DNA of 64,000 nucleotides from Paenibacillus algicola (GCF_005577435.1 NZ_CP040396.1:4295001-4359000), one strand, 5' to 3'; positions 37,001-45,733 are shown, numbered from the stretch's first letter. A program made the numbers and translations. The notes: generated from the letters alone by a model not told the origin.

Positions 37001-37094
37001 CCGGTTTCAGCAGCCACCAGACAAAGGGCGTAAGAACTAGAATGACAAGCACTGCGAGCAGGATATAGCGAAGCTTGAAGGCTCTGTTCTTCAT
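34041..37094 (-). CDS. Large membrane-anchored glycosidase-like protein (1017 residues)
   Basis: An N-terminal helix anchors a long extracellular protein. Residues about 35-385 form an alpha/beta domain I do not recognise (DMIYLLDAYG, RGTTLLGEYN, a Rossmann or amidotransferase-like rhythm). Residues about 400-760 form a TIM-barrel domain homologous to the neighbouring 726-residue protein: QGVNVGSG, MADMNANTLRV, LEPAW (Glu near 544) and VNEFGIP (Glu near 685), placed like the acid/base and nucleophile of clan GH-A hydrolases. A beta-rich C-terminal region follows. Its ribosome binding site AAAGGAG lies in the last codons of the upstream gene, so translation is coupled. A role in trimming or handling the polymer is inferred. 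Confidence 0.68.
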   Translation of the reverse strand: MKNRAFKLRYILLAVLVILVLTPFVWWLLKPAKALDVVVVNKTFPILQDSKDKPQLDYSKQRGLYWVLNHQRIDNPKTGKAYSMDTDYSGNALSNGKLVHKPLQINNVPDMIYLLDAYGTGGSRESGVEEPGISGLTRDEIAWVSNSYARGTTLLGEYNIAGEPTSDAVSKELGRLFGVSFTGMAGKFFSDLSSEIDVPDWIRNIYQKQYGKAWSLSGAGIVIAGNDQIVILQRDIGFTGSSLQVGMNEDLNGKYETEAVNYYNWFEIVEPDAPEDVIAWYSLDLTEEGKKQLEPYGLKGTFPAIVDRREGEQRSVYMAGDFSDYRGPDKLHGFIGAAPLYKLFSIESEGDLGYFYWRFYVPFITNVMEEIEAQEEPQSFVVKADEASGVKLVSAIEEGQFSVYRNGVWEKRHIQGVNVGSGIPGYAPGTFPEDAAFYTEWFQQMADMNANTLRVKDLMPPVFYRALDNFNVSHPDQTLYLIQNISLASDPAPQDVLSKEEQGAFQQIMENTVHALHGNHESSGSNETERYSNDVSGYVLAYTLEPAWSKSSVAAANTAHAGYTYEGDFMYSTDGATPVEAWLASMLDKLAGVELQQYGMQHPLAVVLNPELDPVYVRKAGLTSTPDGQVELDHIGTTAQFKAQLFGAYNIYPSKLEEDGKAGFFAGYLNDLVKEEDRYHILVNEFGIPTTNGITEEDQGRELADMIQSIQDSGALGGLVYEWADEWGSSSPDTAPYMIPKKRGALWHNTDDPAQNYGIVAMESDRNVPLTLNLKGSGPLDSIGMGADESYFHIQAQFKQLPDWDKQQLMMYIDTIDRKKGEYMLEPNVNENWSGTEFKLVIPQPDQAELLVIPTYNKSRGTYFTKVTTDGIFERLSPLPDQGASARAKDLSVLTAGSFERGDTHLNLQENTLKVRIPWARLNFTDPSSLLVISDEQQQGVPGSDEAISVKMTDGMVVSLVVMDKQTRKVEYQFPESVTSQGYRTFTWKTWDVPQYTARSKSSYEWIREAYQDEFSP

Positions 37095-37100
37095 GTCTTC

Positions 37101-39281
37101 CTACTCCTTTACCGTGGACAGGCCCTTAAAGCCTTCCTGCAAAATATAATAGGACGGCTTCAGCCTCTCATGGTAGCTAGGTCGCTCCCAATCCTCCCAG
37201 GTATAGCGGGACATCGGCACGTTCGAAGGGGCATTCTCATCAGGCTGCATAATGCCAATGTGAAAGCTGTCTGTCTTTAATGAAGCGATGGTTCCACGTG
37301 CATGCATGTCATCCATGATCATTTTGCGCGAAGGGTCCATCACATTGAGGAGCTGCCATGGAATACGGATCTCCAGCTGGCCGTCCTGGTAATAGAAATC
37401 GCTCAATGAGTTATACTCCGGATGCTCCGGATTGCTGATGCCGTACAGCAGCTTCCCCGTCTCATAGCCGGTAAACGGAATAACTTCTCCGCTTGTCGGA
37501 ATCTTGATCTGCTTGTTCAGCGCAAGGAAGATGGGATTGAACAGGCCCGAGTTCTTGGTATGATATTCAGCCTGTCTTTCTAACAGATCCGTCAGCACCG
37601 CATAGCGGAAATAATAATTGTCATAATAGGCATCGACAAGCAGGCGCGAGTTGTCCGGCCCCTGAATCTGCAGCACAAAATCCGCGGCCTCGCTGAAGGA
37701 TACCTTCATATCCTTCATCCCGTCATTGCCCTGCCCCGATATCGTGTCCATCGGCAGCAGCAGCGTATCCTGCTCAAAATTATAATTCTCGGCTTCCACC
37801 CTAAAATACATATAAGCTTCATCACTCCGGACGTACAGCTTCAGCCGCTCATCCTCGTAAAAAGGCTTCTCCCCCTGCCACTCCATCGCATTTCCGTCTA
37901 CCTCCACCAGATTGCCCGGGCTGCCCGGGTCAAACGCCAGCAGGCCGAAATGCTGCTCGTTGGTCTGCGTGTTGCTCCAGAACGGACGGGAGTCCGGCAA
38001 ATCCAGATCATTGTTATTCCAGGTTCGCTTGAACCATTCATCCTGCCAGGCAAATACAATGCCTCCGGCGAGACCTGCATCATGAATATCGGTCATCATG
38101 TGCATAATCATATCGCCCTGGGTCTTTTCATCAATAAAGCCCTGGTTAAAGCCGGTCACCCTGTTCTCATGAGCCTTACCGCGGGAGGCTGGAATGCCGA
38201 ACTCGGAGATGACAATCGGAATGCTGTGCACCTGCTTCAGGTCCTCCAGATAAGCACGGTAGGGGTTGGCTTGTCCCCGCTCATCCATATATTCAATGTA
38301 TTCCTTCTGAAAGCTAAAGGTGTCCGGGTAGTATGGATACACGTGATACGATGCAAACATCCCCGTCTCATAGGATTCCTTGGTCTTGATATGCTCGACA
38401 TTAACCTCTACCAAATCCTCGTTCGGATAAGGCTCGCTTGAATGCGTCAGCGGATCGGTAGTAACCCAGTTGGAAAAGGCCACCGGACGCTGCATTCCAT
38501 ACTTCTCCTGCTCATAGGCCATAATGCCGTCGCCCATCTCGGCCAGGAAAATTTCAAACGGGGAGGCATTCTCTGTAAAAAGGTGCTTGCCCTCAAATTG
38601 GTCACGTGCTGTATTATTTTCATCTGTGCCCACTACAAAAGCCGGCTCCCATTCGATCCCCAGGATCCAGCCGATCACATAGCTTGATACATCCGATGTA
38701 TACGTTCCATCTGCATGCCCCTTGTTCGGAGCCAGATAGCGGTCACCGTGTAAAATATCTACGATTTCCTTCCCGCTGCGGATCACATCATTCACAATTT
38801 TGTCTTCTTCGCCAAACGCATCCTCAATCGTCAGGATGTCATTCTCATCTACCCACACCCCGTGAATGAGGTACAGGGGATCCTTGCCGGCAGCCTCATT
38901 GCTCTGGTTAAAATCGAGCAGCGCATTGTAGAACTGTGGTCTGAGCGTGGTGTACACACGAATCGTATTGGCATTCATGTCTGATATGTATTGAAACCAG
39001 CGAAGATATTCCTCATAGGTAATCGCCAGCTCACCCGGGAAGGCGCCCGGCTTGCCGGCCCCAATATTGACACCCTTGACGAAAAACGGCTCCCAGCCCG
39101 CATTTGTGCGCACATGAAAAGAACCGTTTTCCACTTTGCTGACATAGGGAAACCGGATCTTTTCGGGTTGATCATCGGTTGTGACATCTGAATTTCTCTC
39201 AGGTATAAGGACAACGGCAGTCACAAGCCCTGCCAGAAAAATAGACAAGATCAGTAATATATATCTAGCTTTCGACTTCAT
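37101..39281 (-). CDS. Membrane-anchored glycosidase-like protein (726 residues)
   Basis: An N-terminal helix (about 5-28) anchors an extracellular TIM-barrel domain starting at KGVNIGAGKPGAFPG, with DMNANTIRVYTTLRPQFYNALLDFN, WEPAF (Glu near 211) and ISEFGIPAS (Glu near 361), the two positions expected for clan GH-A catalytic glutamates. A C-terminal beta-sandwich-like region (about 470-720) resembles that of the next gene. The two proteins are tandem homologues. The ribosome binding site, six bases before the ATG, is buried in the 3' arm of a stable hairpin. First gene of the GH-GH-HEAT-GT2 unit. The exact family is not known to me. Confidence 0.7.
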   Translation of the reverse strand: MKSKARYILLILSIFLAGLVTAVVLIPERNSDVTTDDQPEKIRFPYVSKVENGSFHVRTNAGWEPFFVKGVNIGAGKPGAFPGELAITYEEYLRWFQYISDMNANTIRVYTTLRPQFYNALLDFNQSNEAAGKDPLYLIHGVWVDENDILTIEDAFGEEDKIVNDVIRSGKEIVDILHGDRYLAPNKGHADGTYTSDVSSYVIGWILGIEWEPAFVVGTDENNTARDQFEGKHLFTENASPFEIFLAEMGDGIMAYEQEKYGMQRPVAFSNWVTTDPLTHSSEPYPNEDLVEVNVEHIKTKESYETGMFASYHVYPYYPDTFSFQKEYIEYMDERGQANPYRAYLEDLKQVHSIPIVISEFGIPASRGKAHENRVTGFNQGFIDEKTQGDMIMHMMTDIHDAGLAGGIVFAWQDEWFKRTWNNNDLDLPDSRPFWSNTQTNEQHFGLLAFDPGSPGNLVEVDGNAMEWQGEKPFYEDERLKLYVRSDEAYMYFRVEAENYNFEQDTLLLPMDTISGQGNDGMKDMKVSFSEAADFVLQIQGPDNSRLLVDAYYDNYYFRYAVLTDLLERQAEYHTKNSGLFNPIFLALNKQIKIPTSGEVIPFTGYETGKLLYGISNPEHPEYNSLSDFYYQDGQLEIRIPWQLLNVMDPSRKMIMDDMHARGTIASLKTDSFHIGIMQPDENAPSNVPMSRYTWEDWERPSYHERLKPSYYILQEGFKGLSTVKE

Positions 39282-39283
39282 AA

Positions 39284-39326
39284 GACACCTCCTACCACAT
39301 CTTATAGGTAGTAGGACTCAGGTGTC
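39284..39326 (-). promoter_or_regulatory. Hairpin that hides the ribosome binding site of the 726-residue gene
   Basis: In the minus-strand mRNA GACACCT pairs with AGGTGTC (7 bp) and CCTAC with GTAGG (5 bp) around a 15-base loop and a four-base bulge. The right arm contains the whole AGGAGGTG ribosome binding site (39293-39286), two bases before the stem ends and four before the ATG. This points to control at translation start. Confidence 0.65.
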
Positions 39327-39399
39327 AATATGCGAAGATGTGAATAAGTATGCCAAAACATCATTTAATACCAGATTGACAAACTTTTTCTGAAAACAA

Positions 39400-40299
39400 C
39401 TACTTCATTTCCATCCAGCTTTCATAGTGATGAATCGCGATCCCGTGGAAGGCAGGATCCTTCTTATATTTCTGGTAAACCTGCTCCAGCTGTCCATACA
39501 TATATTCCTTGCCATCTCCATAAAAGGTCACGAAGTCGTTCCCCTCCGGCAGCTTGCCGGTCTCGACGGCAATCACGCCCTGTACCCCATACTTGCGAAA
39601 CAGCTTCATCTCTGCCGCAGCGACTCCTGCAACGCCATCATTCAGGAAGGCCGTATCCCGATAAGCCATAATTGTAATATGCTTCACATGGCCGCAAACC
39701 CATTCTGCGACATTGCCCTTGCCATATTGATTGTTATATGGAATGCCATACAGCCAGAACGGAATATCAATCTCGAACACGAGATCATGCCGGTCCGTAT
39801 AGTCCTTAAAGGTCAGCATCATCGTCTGGTAGTTTGTCCACAGCATGTTCTTCTTCTGCTCGTACTTGTCATGGCCGTAAGGCTCCACGTCCAGGTGAAT
39901 GCCTTTGAACTTTTCTTCCGGAGCGGCCTGGTTCTGATATGTCGTCAGCCATGACAAAAAAGCCTGCTGCAGCTTGGGACCATTCCGGTCCGCCCAATAC
40001 GGACTGCCGTCAAGAGCATGGACTGCAATGCCGGCCGCATGAGCCTTGCGGATAAATCGCTGATACACCTCCAGCTGAATATCAGTCTGAATCTGAAGCT
40101 GGAGCACATCCACATGGTGACTGACCAGATTGGAGATCACGGTCTCCTGTTGCTCTTCCTCTACAATGGTGGCCGTATCCCACAGCCAGGTTGAGATCGT
40201 CGTCGACTGGTCAAATCGGGAGGCTGCCTCCGCCCCGGTCAGCCCAAACCATGCGGTCATCGCAAGGGAGAACTTCAAGATAATACTTAATCTGCGCAT
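39400..40299 (-). CDS. Secreted glycosidase-like TIM-barrel protein
   Basis: A 299-residue protein with a signal peptide (about 1-25, ending AEAAS). The remainder alternates strands and helices like a barrel, with HVDVLQLQIQTD, VHALDGSPYWAD, a DxE motif in GIHLDVEPYG (near 147-150), FEIDIPFWLYG, ITIMAYRD and GVIAVETG. The DVEP and MAYRD segments recall GH18-like barrels, but I cannot name the family. It lies 118 bases upstream of the 726-residue glycosidase-like gene on the same strand and may degrade or release the polymer made by the locus. Own promoter likely; a TATAAT is at 40385-40380 on the minus strand. Confidence 0.65.
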   Translation of the reverse strand: MRRLSIILKFSLAMTAWFGLTGAEAASRFDQSTTISTWLWDTATIVEEEQQETVISNLVSHHVDVLQLQIQTDIQLEVYQRFIRKAHAAGIAVHALDGSPYWADRNGPKLQQAFLSWLTTYQNQAAPEEKFKGIHLDVEPYGHDKYEQKKNMLWTNYQTMMLTFKDYTDRHDLVFEIDIPFWLYGIPYNNQYGKGNVAEWVCGHVKHITIMAYRDTAFLNDGVAGVAAAEMKLFRKYGVQGVIAVETGKLPEGNDFVTFYGDGKEYMYGQLEQVYQKYKKDPAFHGIAIHHYESWMEMK

Positions 40300-40426
40300 G
40301 TCTGTTCACCATTTTCCTTAAATTGTGTGTTCTACTCTAATATCGTCTATGTCTAGCCTCTGCATTAGACCTGGCTATCATTATAGTTTATGCCTCTAGC
40401 ATGTGATGTGCTTGTTTAAGAGCCTG

Positions 40427-41134
40427 CTAGTCACTATGCTTTCTTTCCATAAACCGATATCCGATGCCCGGTTCAGTAACAATGTACTGAGGCCGGGTAG
40501 AGTCCTGCTCCAGCTTCTTTCGGAGATGGCCGACATAAATGCGCAGATAATGACTTTCCGCTTCATAATGATGCTTGCCCCACACCTGCTGCAGCAGCTG
40601 CCGCTGCGTCATGACTCTTCCTGCATTCAAAGCCAACACTTTAAGAAGATCGTATTCTGTGGGCGTAAGCTTGATTCTTTTTCCCCCCAGCTCGACATGT
40701 CGATGTGCCAAATCCAGGGTCAAGCCCTCAAACTGCAGCACCGGCTCCTGAGCGGTCCTTGCTGCATGGCGCAGGGCGACGCGAATGCGTGCTATAAGCT
40801 CCCCCATGCCAAAGGGCTTTGTAACGTAATCATCTGCTCCTCCGTTCAGCATTTCAATCTTCGTTTCTTCCCGCTCCTTCGCTGTCAGCACGATAATCGG
40901 AACCGTTGTCCACTCTCGCAGCCGTTCCATCACTTCCAATCCACTCAGATCAGGCAGACCCAAATCCAGCAGAATGAGATCAGGAAGGCAGGTCGAAGCC
41001 TTCTCCAGGCCTTGAATGCCCGTCTCCGCTTGAACAACCTCGTATTCGTGAGCCTGCAGCGCCACGTTTAACAGCCTTCGAATCTGCAGCTCATCATCAA
41101 TAATCAGCACTCTGGCTCCTTGCCCGGTACTCAT
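40427..41134 (-). CDS. kdpE: KdpE response regulator
   Basis: An OmpR/PhoB-type regulator of about 235 residues: receiver with phospho-acceptor Asp in LILLDLGLPDLSG, KPFGMGEL lysine, and a winged-helix DNA-binding domain (LTPTEYDLLKVLALNAGRVMT, GYRF end). The sequence follows KdpE, the activator of the kdpFABC potassium pump. It is the last gene of the kdp operon, 17 bases after the histidine kinase. The ATG at 41134 is preceded by AGGAG nine bases away; a TTG one codon earlier is also possible. No clear terminator follows. Confidence 0.9.
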   Translation of the reverse strand: MSTGQGARVLIIDDELQIRRLLNVALQAHEYEVVQAETGIQGLEKASTCLPDLILLDLGLPDLSGLEVMERLREWTTVPIIVLTAKEREETKIEMLNGGADDYVTKPFGMGELIARIRVALRHAARTAQEPVLQFEGLTLDLAHRHVELGGKRIKLTPTEYDLLKVLALNAGRVMTQRQLLQQVWGKHHYEAESHYLRIYVGHLRKKLEQDSTRPQYIVTEPGIGYRFMERKHSD

Positions 41135-41151
41135 CAAGCTTCACTCCTGGT

Positions 41152-42669
41152 TTATGGTACGAGGGGCACCGCCGTGCAGCGGTCATGAACCGGAAGGCGA
41201 ACGGTCACGGTAAGTCCTTGTTGATCGTTCGTCTCGGCCTTAATGCTCCCCCCGTGAAGATCAATAATTCCTTTGCAAATAGCCAGGCCAAGCCCCGTTC
41301 CCGGTACATTTTGGCTATGCTTGGCACGGTAAAACTTATCAAAAATCCTCTCCTGGTCGGATTTATCAACCCCGATCCCTTCATCAGCAATCCTGATATT
41401 CATAGAGCCCTGCTCCAAGCGAACGTCTACAGTCACTAGGCTGTAATCGTGGGAATATTTGAAGCTGTTGCTCAAAATGTTGACCAGCACCAGCTCCAGC
41501 AGTCCCTGGTCCCCGCGAAGCCATCCCAAATCCGGCTGAAGCCTAATGTGCAGCATCCGGTTCCGCTGAAGCTCCTTCACCTGATGCTGCACCACGCCGA
41601 CAATATCTTCGATGTCGCACCAGCTTTGCCTCAGCTGCAGCATGCCGCTTTCGAGCTGTACCATCCCTAGAAGATTGGAGACCAAGCGGTTCATACGCCT
41701 CGCCCCTTCTTCAACCGTGCTCAGGAGCTCTAAGCGGTCGCTGGAAGAGAAGATGCGCTCCCCCTCAATGAGAGCCGTCACAGAGCCGGTAATGGTCGCC
41801 AGCGGAGTCCGAAGCTCATGGGAGACCGAGTCCAGGATGGCGTTACGGAGCTTCTCTGACTCTGCTGTCAGCTGGGCAAGCTTGGCCTCCTCGCTTAGCC
41901 GGATTCTGGCCATGGTGTTGGCCGCCAAGCCTGCCAGTGCCTCCAGCAGCGGCCGTGCATCTTCCGCCAGCTTTTTCCCTTTCAAGTTCACCGCCATGAC
42001 GCCGAAGATGCTGTCCTCAGAAGAAATCGGCAGAAACAGACCGGATGCCTCCGGTAAAGTCTCCGCGCCCCGGCCTGCTGTCGTTCTATGCGTGAACACC
42101 CACTCTGCAAGGACGGCTTCTTTCTCCGTAACCTCCCAGCGGGAGAAGCCCGGCGCCTGAACGACCCGCTCCAGTCCTCGCCCTTCATGGACTAGGTAAA
42201 AGGCAGTTTCACATTCCACATGCCGTGCAATCTGTGCCGATAAGCTGGCCAACAGAGACGGAATCTCTGTCAGCTGGCCCATCTCCTTACTAAGTGCCAA
42301 TAACAGGGCCGTTTGTGCTTCTCTTCTTTTGGCGTACTGCAGCTGCTGCTTTAACCGGTCTGCCAGGCTGGCTGTCAATCCGGCCACCGCAAGAAAAATA
42401 ACAAACGAAATCAAATACCGCAGATCCTCCACGGTGACACTCAGCACCGGCGGCACGAAGAAAACGTCAAAAGCCAGGACGCTCAGAGCCGCCGCATACA
42501 AAGAAGGTCCCTTGCCCGCATAAACAGCGCTCAAGAGGACCGGTAATAAATAGATCAGGGCAATATTGACCAGATCAAAGGAAAATCCAAGCATCCATAG
42601 CAAGAAAGTAAGACTGGCCACCAGCAAAGTGACGCAGGCATATGCACCTGCTGTTCTTCGATAACTCAT
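41152..42669 (-). CDS. kdpD: Histidine kinase corresponding to the C-terminal part of KdpD
   Basis: A 505-residue kinase with four closely spaced N-terminal helices (DUF4118, the KdpD membrane domain, about 5-110), a GAF-like domain, HisKA with the phospho-acceptor in DSVSHELRTPLA, and an ATPase domain with NSFKYS, DEGIGV and GTGLGLAICKG. It is what remains of KdpD when the N-terminal sensor and USP modules are taken away; those are encoded by the separate gene upstream. The start was set at 42669 because GAGGTGG lies just ahead; the frame opens further upstream without a site. Whether it acts with the free sensor protein in trans is inference. Confidence 0.88.
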   Translation of the reverse strand: MSYRRTAGAYACVTLLVASLTFLLWMLGFSFDLVNIALIYLLPVLLSAVYAGKGPSLYAAALSVLAFDVFFVPPVLSVTVEDLRYLISFVIFLAVAGLTASLADRLKQQLQYAKRREAQTALLLALSKEMGQLTEIPSLLASLSAQIARHVECETAFYLVHEGRGLERVVQAPGFSRWEVTEKEAVLAEWVFTHRTTAGRGAETLPEASGLFLPISSEDSIFGVMAVNLKGKKLAEDARPLLEALAGLAANTMARIRLSEEAKLAQLTAESEKLRNAILDSVSHELRTPLATITGSVTALIEGERIFSSSDRLELLSTVEEGARRMNRLVSNLLGMVQLESGMLQLRQSWCDIEDIVGVVQHQVKELQRNRMLHIRLQPDLGWLRGDQGLLELVLVNILSNSFKYSHDYSLVTVDVRLEQGSMNIRIADEGIGVDKSDQERIFDKFYRAKHSQNVPGTGLGLAICKGIIDLHGGSIKAETNDQQGLTVTVRLPVHDRCTAVPLVP

Positions 42670-42758
42670 ATCATTCCCACCTCGAACCAGCGTCAGCAAC
42701 ATCATATACATTTTATGTCAATATGGCAATCTTTTCGATACGGTGCGCCCATCAAATG

Positions 42759-45092
42759 CTAGTTCATGATTCTTTGATGAATTCCAGCCGTCTGCAGAAC
42801 GACCAGAATATCCAGATGTCGTGCATGTTTCAAGAGCGGCTTGACCAGACTTCGCGACAGCACGCCGGATCCTCCTGATCCGGGGGTATGCCCAATGACA
42901 ATTTGAGTGCAGCAGCAGGCGCGGGCCTGATATAACAGCTCCCGAACAGCTTCACGGCGATGTTTCGCTTGCAGCACCTCAAACCTGCCGCCAAGACGCT
43001 CGGAAAGCTCCTCCAGCTTCAGGCAGCGCTGCTTCTGCTCTGCCGTAAGCTCTTGCGTGGTAACCAGCAAGACGCGCCAGCTGGCTTTCAGCCGAAAGGC
43101 AATACGGAAGCCGTGACGAATCAGCCGTTCTGCGTGCTCATTCGGGGTCAGCACGACCAGAATAGCTTCTTGCCCCCGCCAGGGCCCCCTCAGGGAATAG
43201 CCCTCTTCCCAGGCCTCCAGCCGTTCATCTACATCATCCGCCAGCTCCCGGAGGGCCAACTCTCGCAGTGCAATCAGATTGCCCATTTTGAAAAAATGCT
43301 GCAGCGCCTGCTCTACCTTGTCCATAGCGTATACTTTGCCTTCTCGTATCCGCTGACGCAGGGCGTCCGGTGCTACATCCACCAGCTGAACCTCATCGGC
43401 GAGCTGAAGCAAGCCATCAGGCACCGTTTCCCGCACCTTGACACCCGTCAGATGCTCCACTCGGTCTTGAAGACTCTCAAGGTGCTGTACATTCATTGTA
43501 GAAATGACCGAAATGCCTGCGTTCAGAATATCCTGAATATCCTGATATCTCTTTTGGTTGCTGCTTCCCGGTACGTTGCTGTGTGCCAGCTCATCAATCA
43601 ACACGACCTCGGGATTGCACTCCAAGATAGCCGATACATCGAGCTCCTCCAGCAGAGCCCCGCGGTAAGCGATGACCTTTCGTGGGAGGACCGGCAGGCG
43701 TCCGACTTGATCCGCCGTCTCCTGTCGTCCATGGGTCTCCAAGAATCCCACCACGACCTTAATGCCTTTCTCACTCCACAAATTTCCTTCCTTCAGCATG
43801 GTGTACGTTTTGCCTACACCTGGGGCGGCACCGATATAAACCTTAAATTTTCCCCGCGTAATCTGATGAATGCGCTCTTGGATTTCAAGTCCGCTAAGAC
43901 GCCGGTAGGAGTGATGAGCAGGTGCAGTCACGCTGGGCGCTGGCAGAATCCGCTCTCCGTAGTTCTCTGCTGTATCCGCCATAAAGTACAGATCTGCATA
44001 TTGAAGTCGGTCCAGCAGTGCATGAACCACTGAACCCCTGATCAGCTCCTGCCAAGTGCTTTGCCGGGAATGCCCCAGTACAATTCGGGTCACCCCATGC
44101 TTATGCGCATAATCAACGAGAGCCCTCGCAATCTGTCTCCTTGAAGGCAGCTGAAGCTCCTCAAAGCCCGCTTGTAATTTATGCACCAGCTTCAGCAGCG
44201 AGCTTTTGAACGTTTCCTGGTCAGGGGTGAGCGGCTTCTGAGCATGTACAAATGTAACCACGGACAAACGGCCATTCAGCCGCTTTGAGATTTGCTGCGC
44301 CCGCCGTATATAGATCGATCCGTTCCAGTGATACTGTATAGATACCAAAATATGCTCCGAGGCTCCGGAAGGTCCCCCAAGCCCCTGCTCCTTCCTGTGC
44401 TCTACCAGCCGTTCGTTAACCTCTTCCGCTACCAGCCGCAGTGCCAGCTCTCTCAGCTTGGCTAAGTGGCCGGGCTCATGCCAGGCGGCTTCAGGGTGCT
44501 CCGTCACAAGGGTGCCGTCGGCCAGGCGGGCCAGAATGGTCTCCGGGGTGACATCAATCAGACGAAGCTCATCCGCCATGTCCAGAATGCGGCTGGATAC
44601 GGTTTGCCGAATTACCATGCCCGTAAGCTGCTGCGCCCATTGTGCATAACCATGAAGCTCGAATACATTTACGGTTGTAATGACACTGATGCCCTGGCTC
44701 AGCAGCTCCTCGATCTCCTGAAGGCGTGTAGGGAGCAAGGCCTGAGGACGGTTCTGATGAGCTAGCTCATCAATTAACACGACCTCTGGACGGCGCTTCC
44801 GGATGGCTTCAAGATCCAGATCCTTCTGAAGAGTTCCATTCCGCATCCAGGCAATGCCCTCAATCTGCTCCAGCTCACCGAGCTGCTCCATCGTTTCCTG
44901 ATGGCGCAGGCTGGTGGCTGTACAGAAGACAACGTCAATGCCTTGTTTCAGCAGAGTATGTCCTTCCAGCAGCATCTGATAGGTTTTGCCTGCCCCGCGA
45001 AAAGGACCGATCACGAGTTTCAGTCTTCCTTTATGCAAGGCCTGAATGGATTGCAGAATTTCTTCCGGTGATTTCCTGCGGAAGGCTTCCAT
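42759..45092 (-). CDS. Tandem KdpD sensor/USP protein without kinase domain
   Basis: A 777-residue soluble protein made of two successive copies of the KdpD N-terminal unit (KdpD domain plus universal stress protein domain). Copy one (about 1-385) has a changed P-loop GPFRGAGKT (29-37) and DELAHQNRP; copy two (about 395-777) has the normal GAAPGVGKT near 424, DELAHSNVPGSSNQKR and IGHTPGSGGS in the USP part. In ordinary KdpD a single such unit is fused to the kinase and senses potassium, ATP and cyclic-di-AMP. Here the unit is duplicated and free. It lies between kdpC and the kinase gene, on the same strand. Confidence 0.88.
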   Translation of the reverse strand: MEAFRRKSPEEILQSIQALHKGRLKLVIGPFRGAGKTYQMLLEGHTLLKQGIDVVFCTATSLRHQETMEQLGELEQIEGIAWMRNGTLQKDLDLEAIRKRRPEVVLIDELAHQNRPQALLPTRLQEIEELLSQGISVITTVNVFELHGYAQWAQQLTGMVIRQTVSSRILDMADELRLIDVTPETILARLADGTLVTEHPEAAWHEPGHLAKLRELALRLVAEEVNERLVEHRKEQGLGGPSGASEHILVSIQYHWNGSIYIRRAQQISKRLNGRLSVVTFVHAQKPLTPDQETFKSSLLKLVHKLQAGFEELQLPSRRQIARALVDYAHKHGVTRIVLGHSRQSTWQELIRGSVVHALLDRLQYADLYFMADTAENYGERILPAPSVTAPAHHSYRRLSGLEIQERIHQITRGKFKVYIGAAPGVGKTYTMLKEGNLWSEKGIKVVVGFLETHGRQETADQVGRLPVLPRKVIAYRGALLEELDVSAILECNPEVVLIDELAHSNVPGSSNQKRYQDIQDILNAGISVISTMNVQHLESLQDRVEHLTGVKVRETVPDGLLQLADEVQLVDVAPDALRQRIREGKVYAMDKVEQALQHFFKMGNLIALRELALRELADDVDERLEAWEEGYSLRGPWRGQEAILVVLTPNEHAERLIRHGFRIAFRLKASWRVLLVTTQELTAEQKQRCLKLEELSERLGGRFEVLQAKHRREAVRELLYQARACCCTQIVIGHTPGSGGSGVLSRSLVKPLLKHARHLDILVVLQTAGIHQRIMN

Positions 45093-45152
45093 ATCAAGTC
45101 ACCTACTCTACTATCAAAAATAAACCCGTTCAGACCGACCACGATGGCAGGC

Positions 45153-45719
45153 TTAATTCAGCTCCTGCATCGCCAGATTGAGCAAAGTCACATTCACAAC
45201 CGGCTCACCCAAAAATCCAAGCTGACGACCCGAAGTGTGCTCCCGGATCAGCTGATAAAGCACCGAGTCCGACAGGCCTCTGAGCTCGCTGATGCGGGGC
45301 ACCTGAGCCCGCGCGGCTTCGGGATGAATATGAGGGTCCAGGCCGGAGGCCGAGTTCGTCATCAGCTCCTGGGGCAGGCCGCTCTCCCCTGCGTCCGGGT
45401 TACTCTTCCTCCATTCCAGAGAAAGCTCTTGCATCCGGCGGTGCAGCTCCGGATGAGAAGGCGCATAGTTGGGGCTTCCCGAGCCCTCAGCAGCGTATTC
45501 TATAGAAGACAGTCGTCCCTGGAACCAGGATGGGTCCGTGAAGCTTTGACCAATTAACTCTGATCCGATTGCGGTTCCCTGCGGATTATAAATAAGACTG
45601 CCGTCCGCTTGCTTCGCCATCATCGTCTGTGCAATCACAGTAACCGCGACGTTATAGACGAGGCCGCATAACAGCATAAGGGACAGACTCAGACGGATAC
45701 TGGACAATACCATTTTCAT
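45153..45719 (-). CDS. kdpC: KdpC, potassium-transporting ATPase subunit C
   Basis: A 188-residue single-span membrane protein. After the N-terminal helix come the family motifs QADGSLI, GSELIGQSF, SSIEYAAEGSGSPNYAPS and the C-terminal ASGLDPHIHPEAARAQVPRI segment. KdpC stabilises the KdpA-KdpB complex and raises ATP affinity. The start was set at the Met at 45719 with AGAGGAG eight bases upstream; it follows the kdpB stop by 14 bases. Normal length and complete. Confidence 0.95.
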   Translation of the reverse strand: MKMVLSSIRLSLSLMLLCGLVYNVAVTVIAQTMMAKQADGSLIYNPQGTAIGSELIGQSFTDPSWFQGRLSSIEYAAEGSGSPNYAPSHPELHRRMQELSLEWRKSNPDAGESGLPQELMTNSASGLDPHIHPEAARAQVPRISELRGLSDSVLYQLIREHTSGRQLGFLGEPVVNVTLLNLAMQELN

Positions 45720-45733
45720 AGCGTTCTCCTCTC

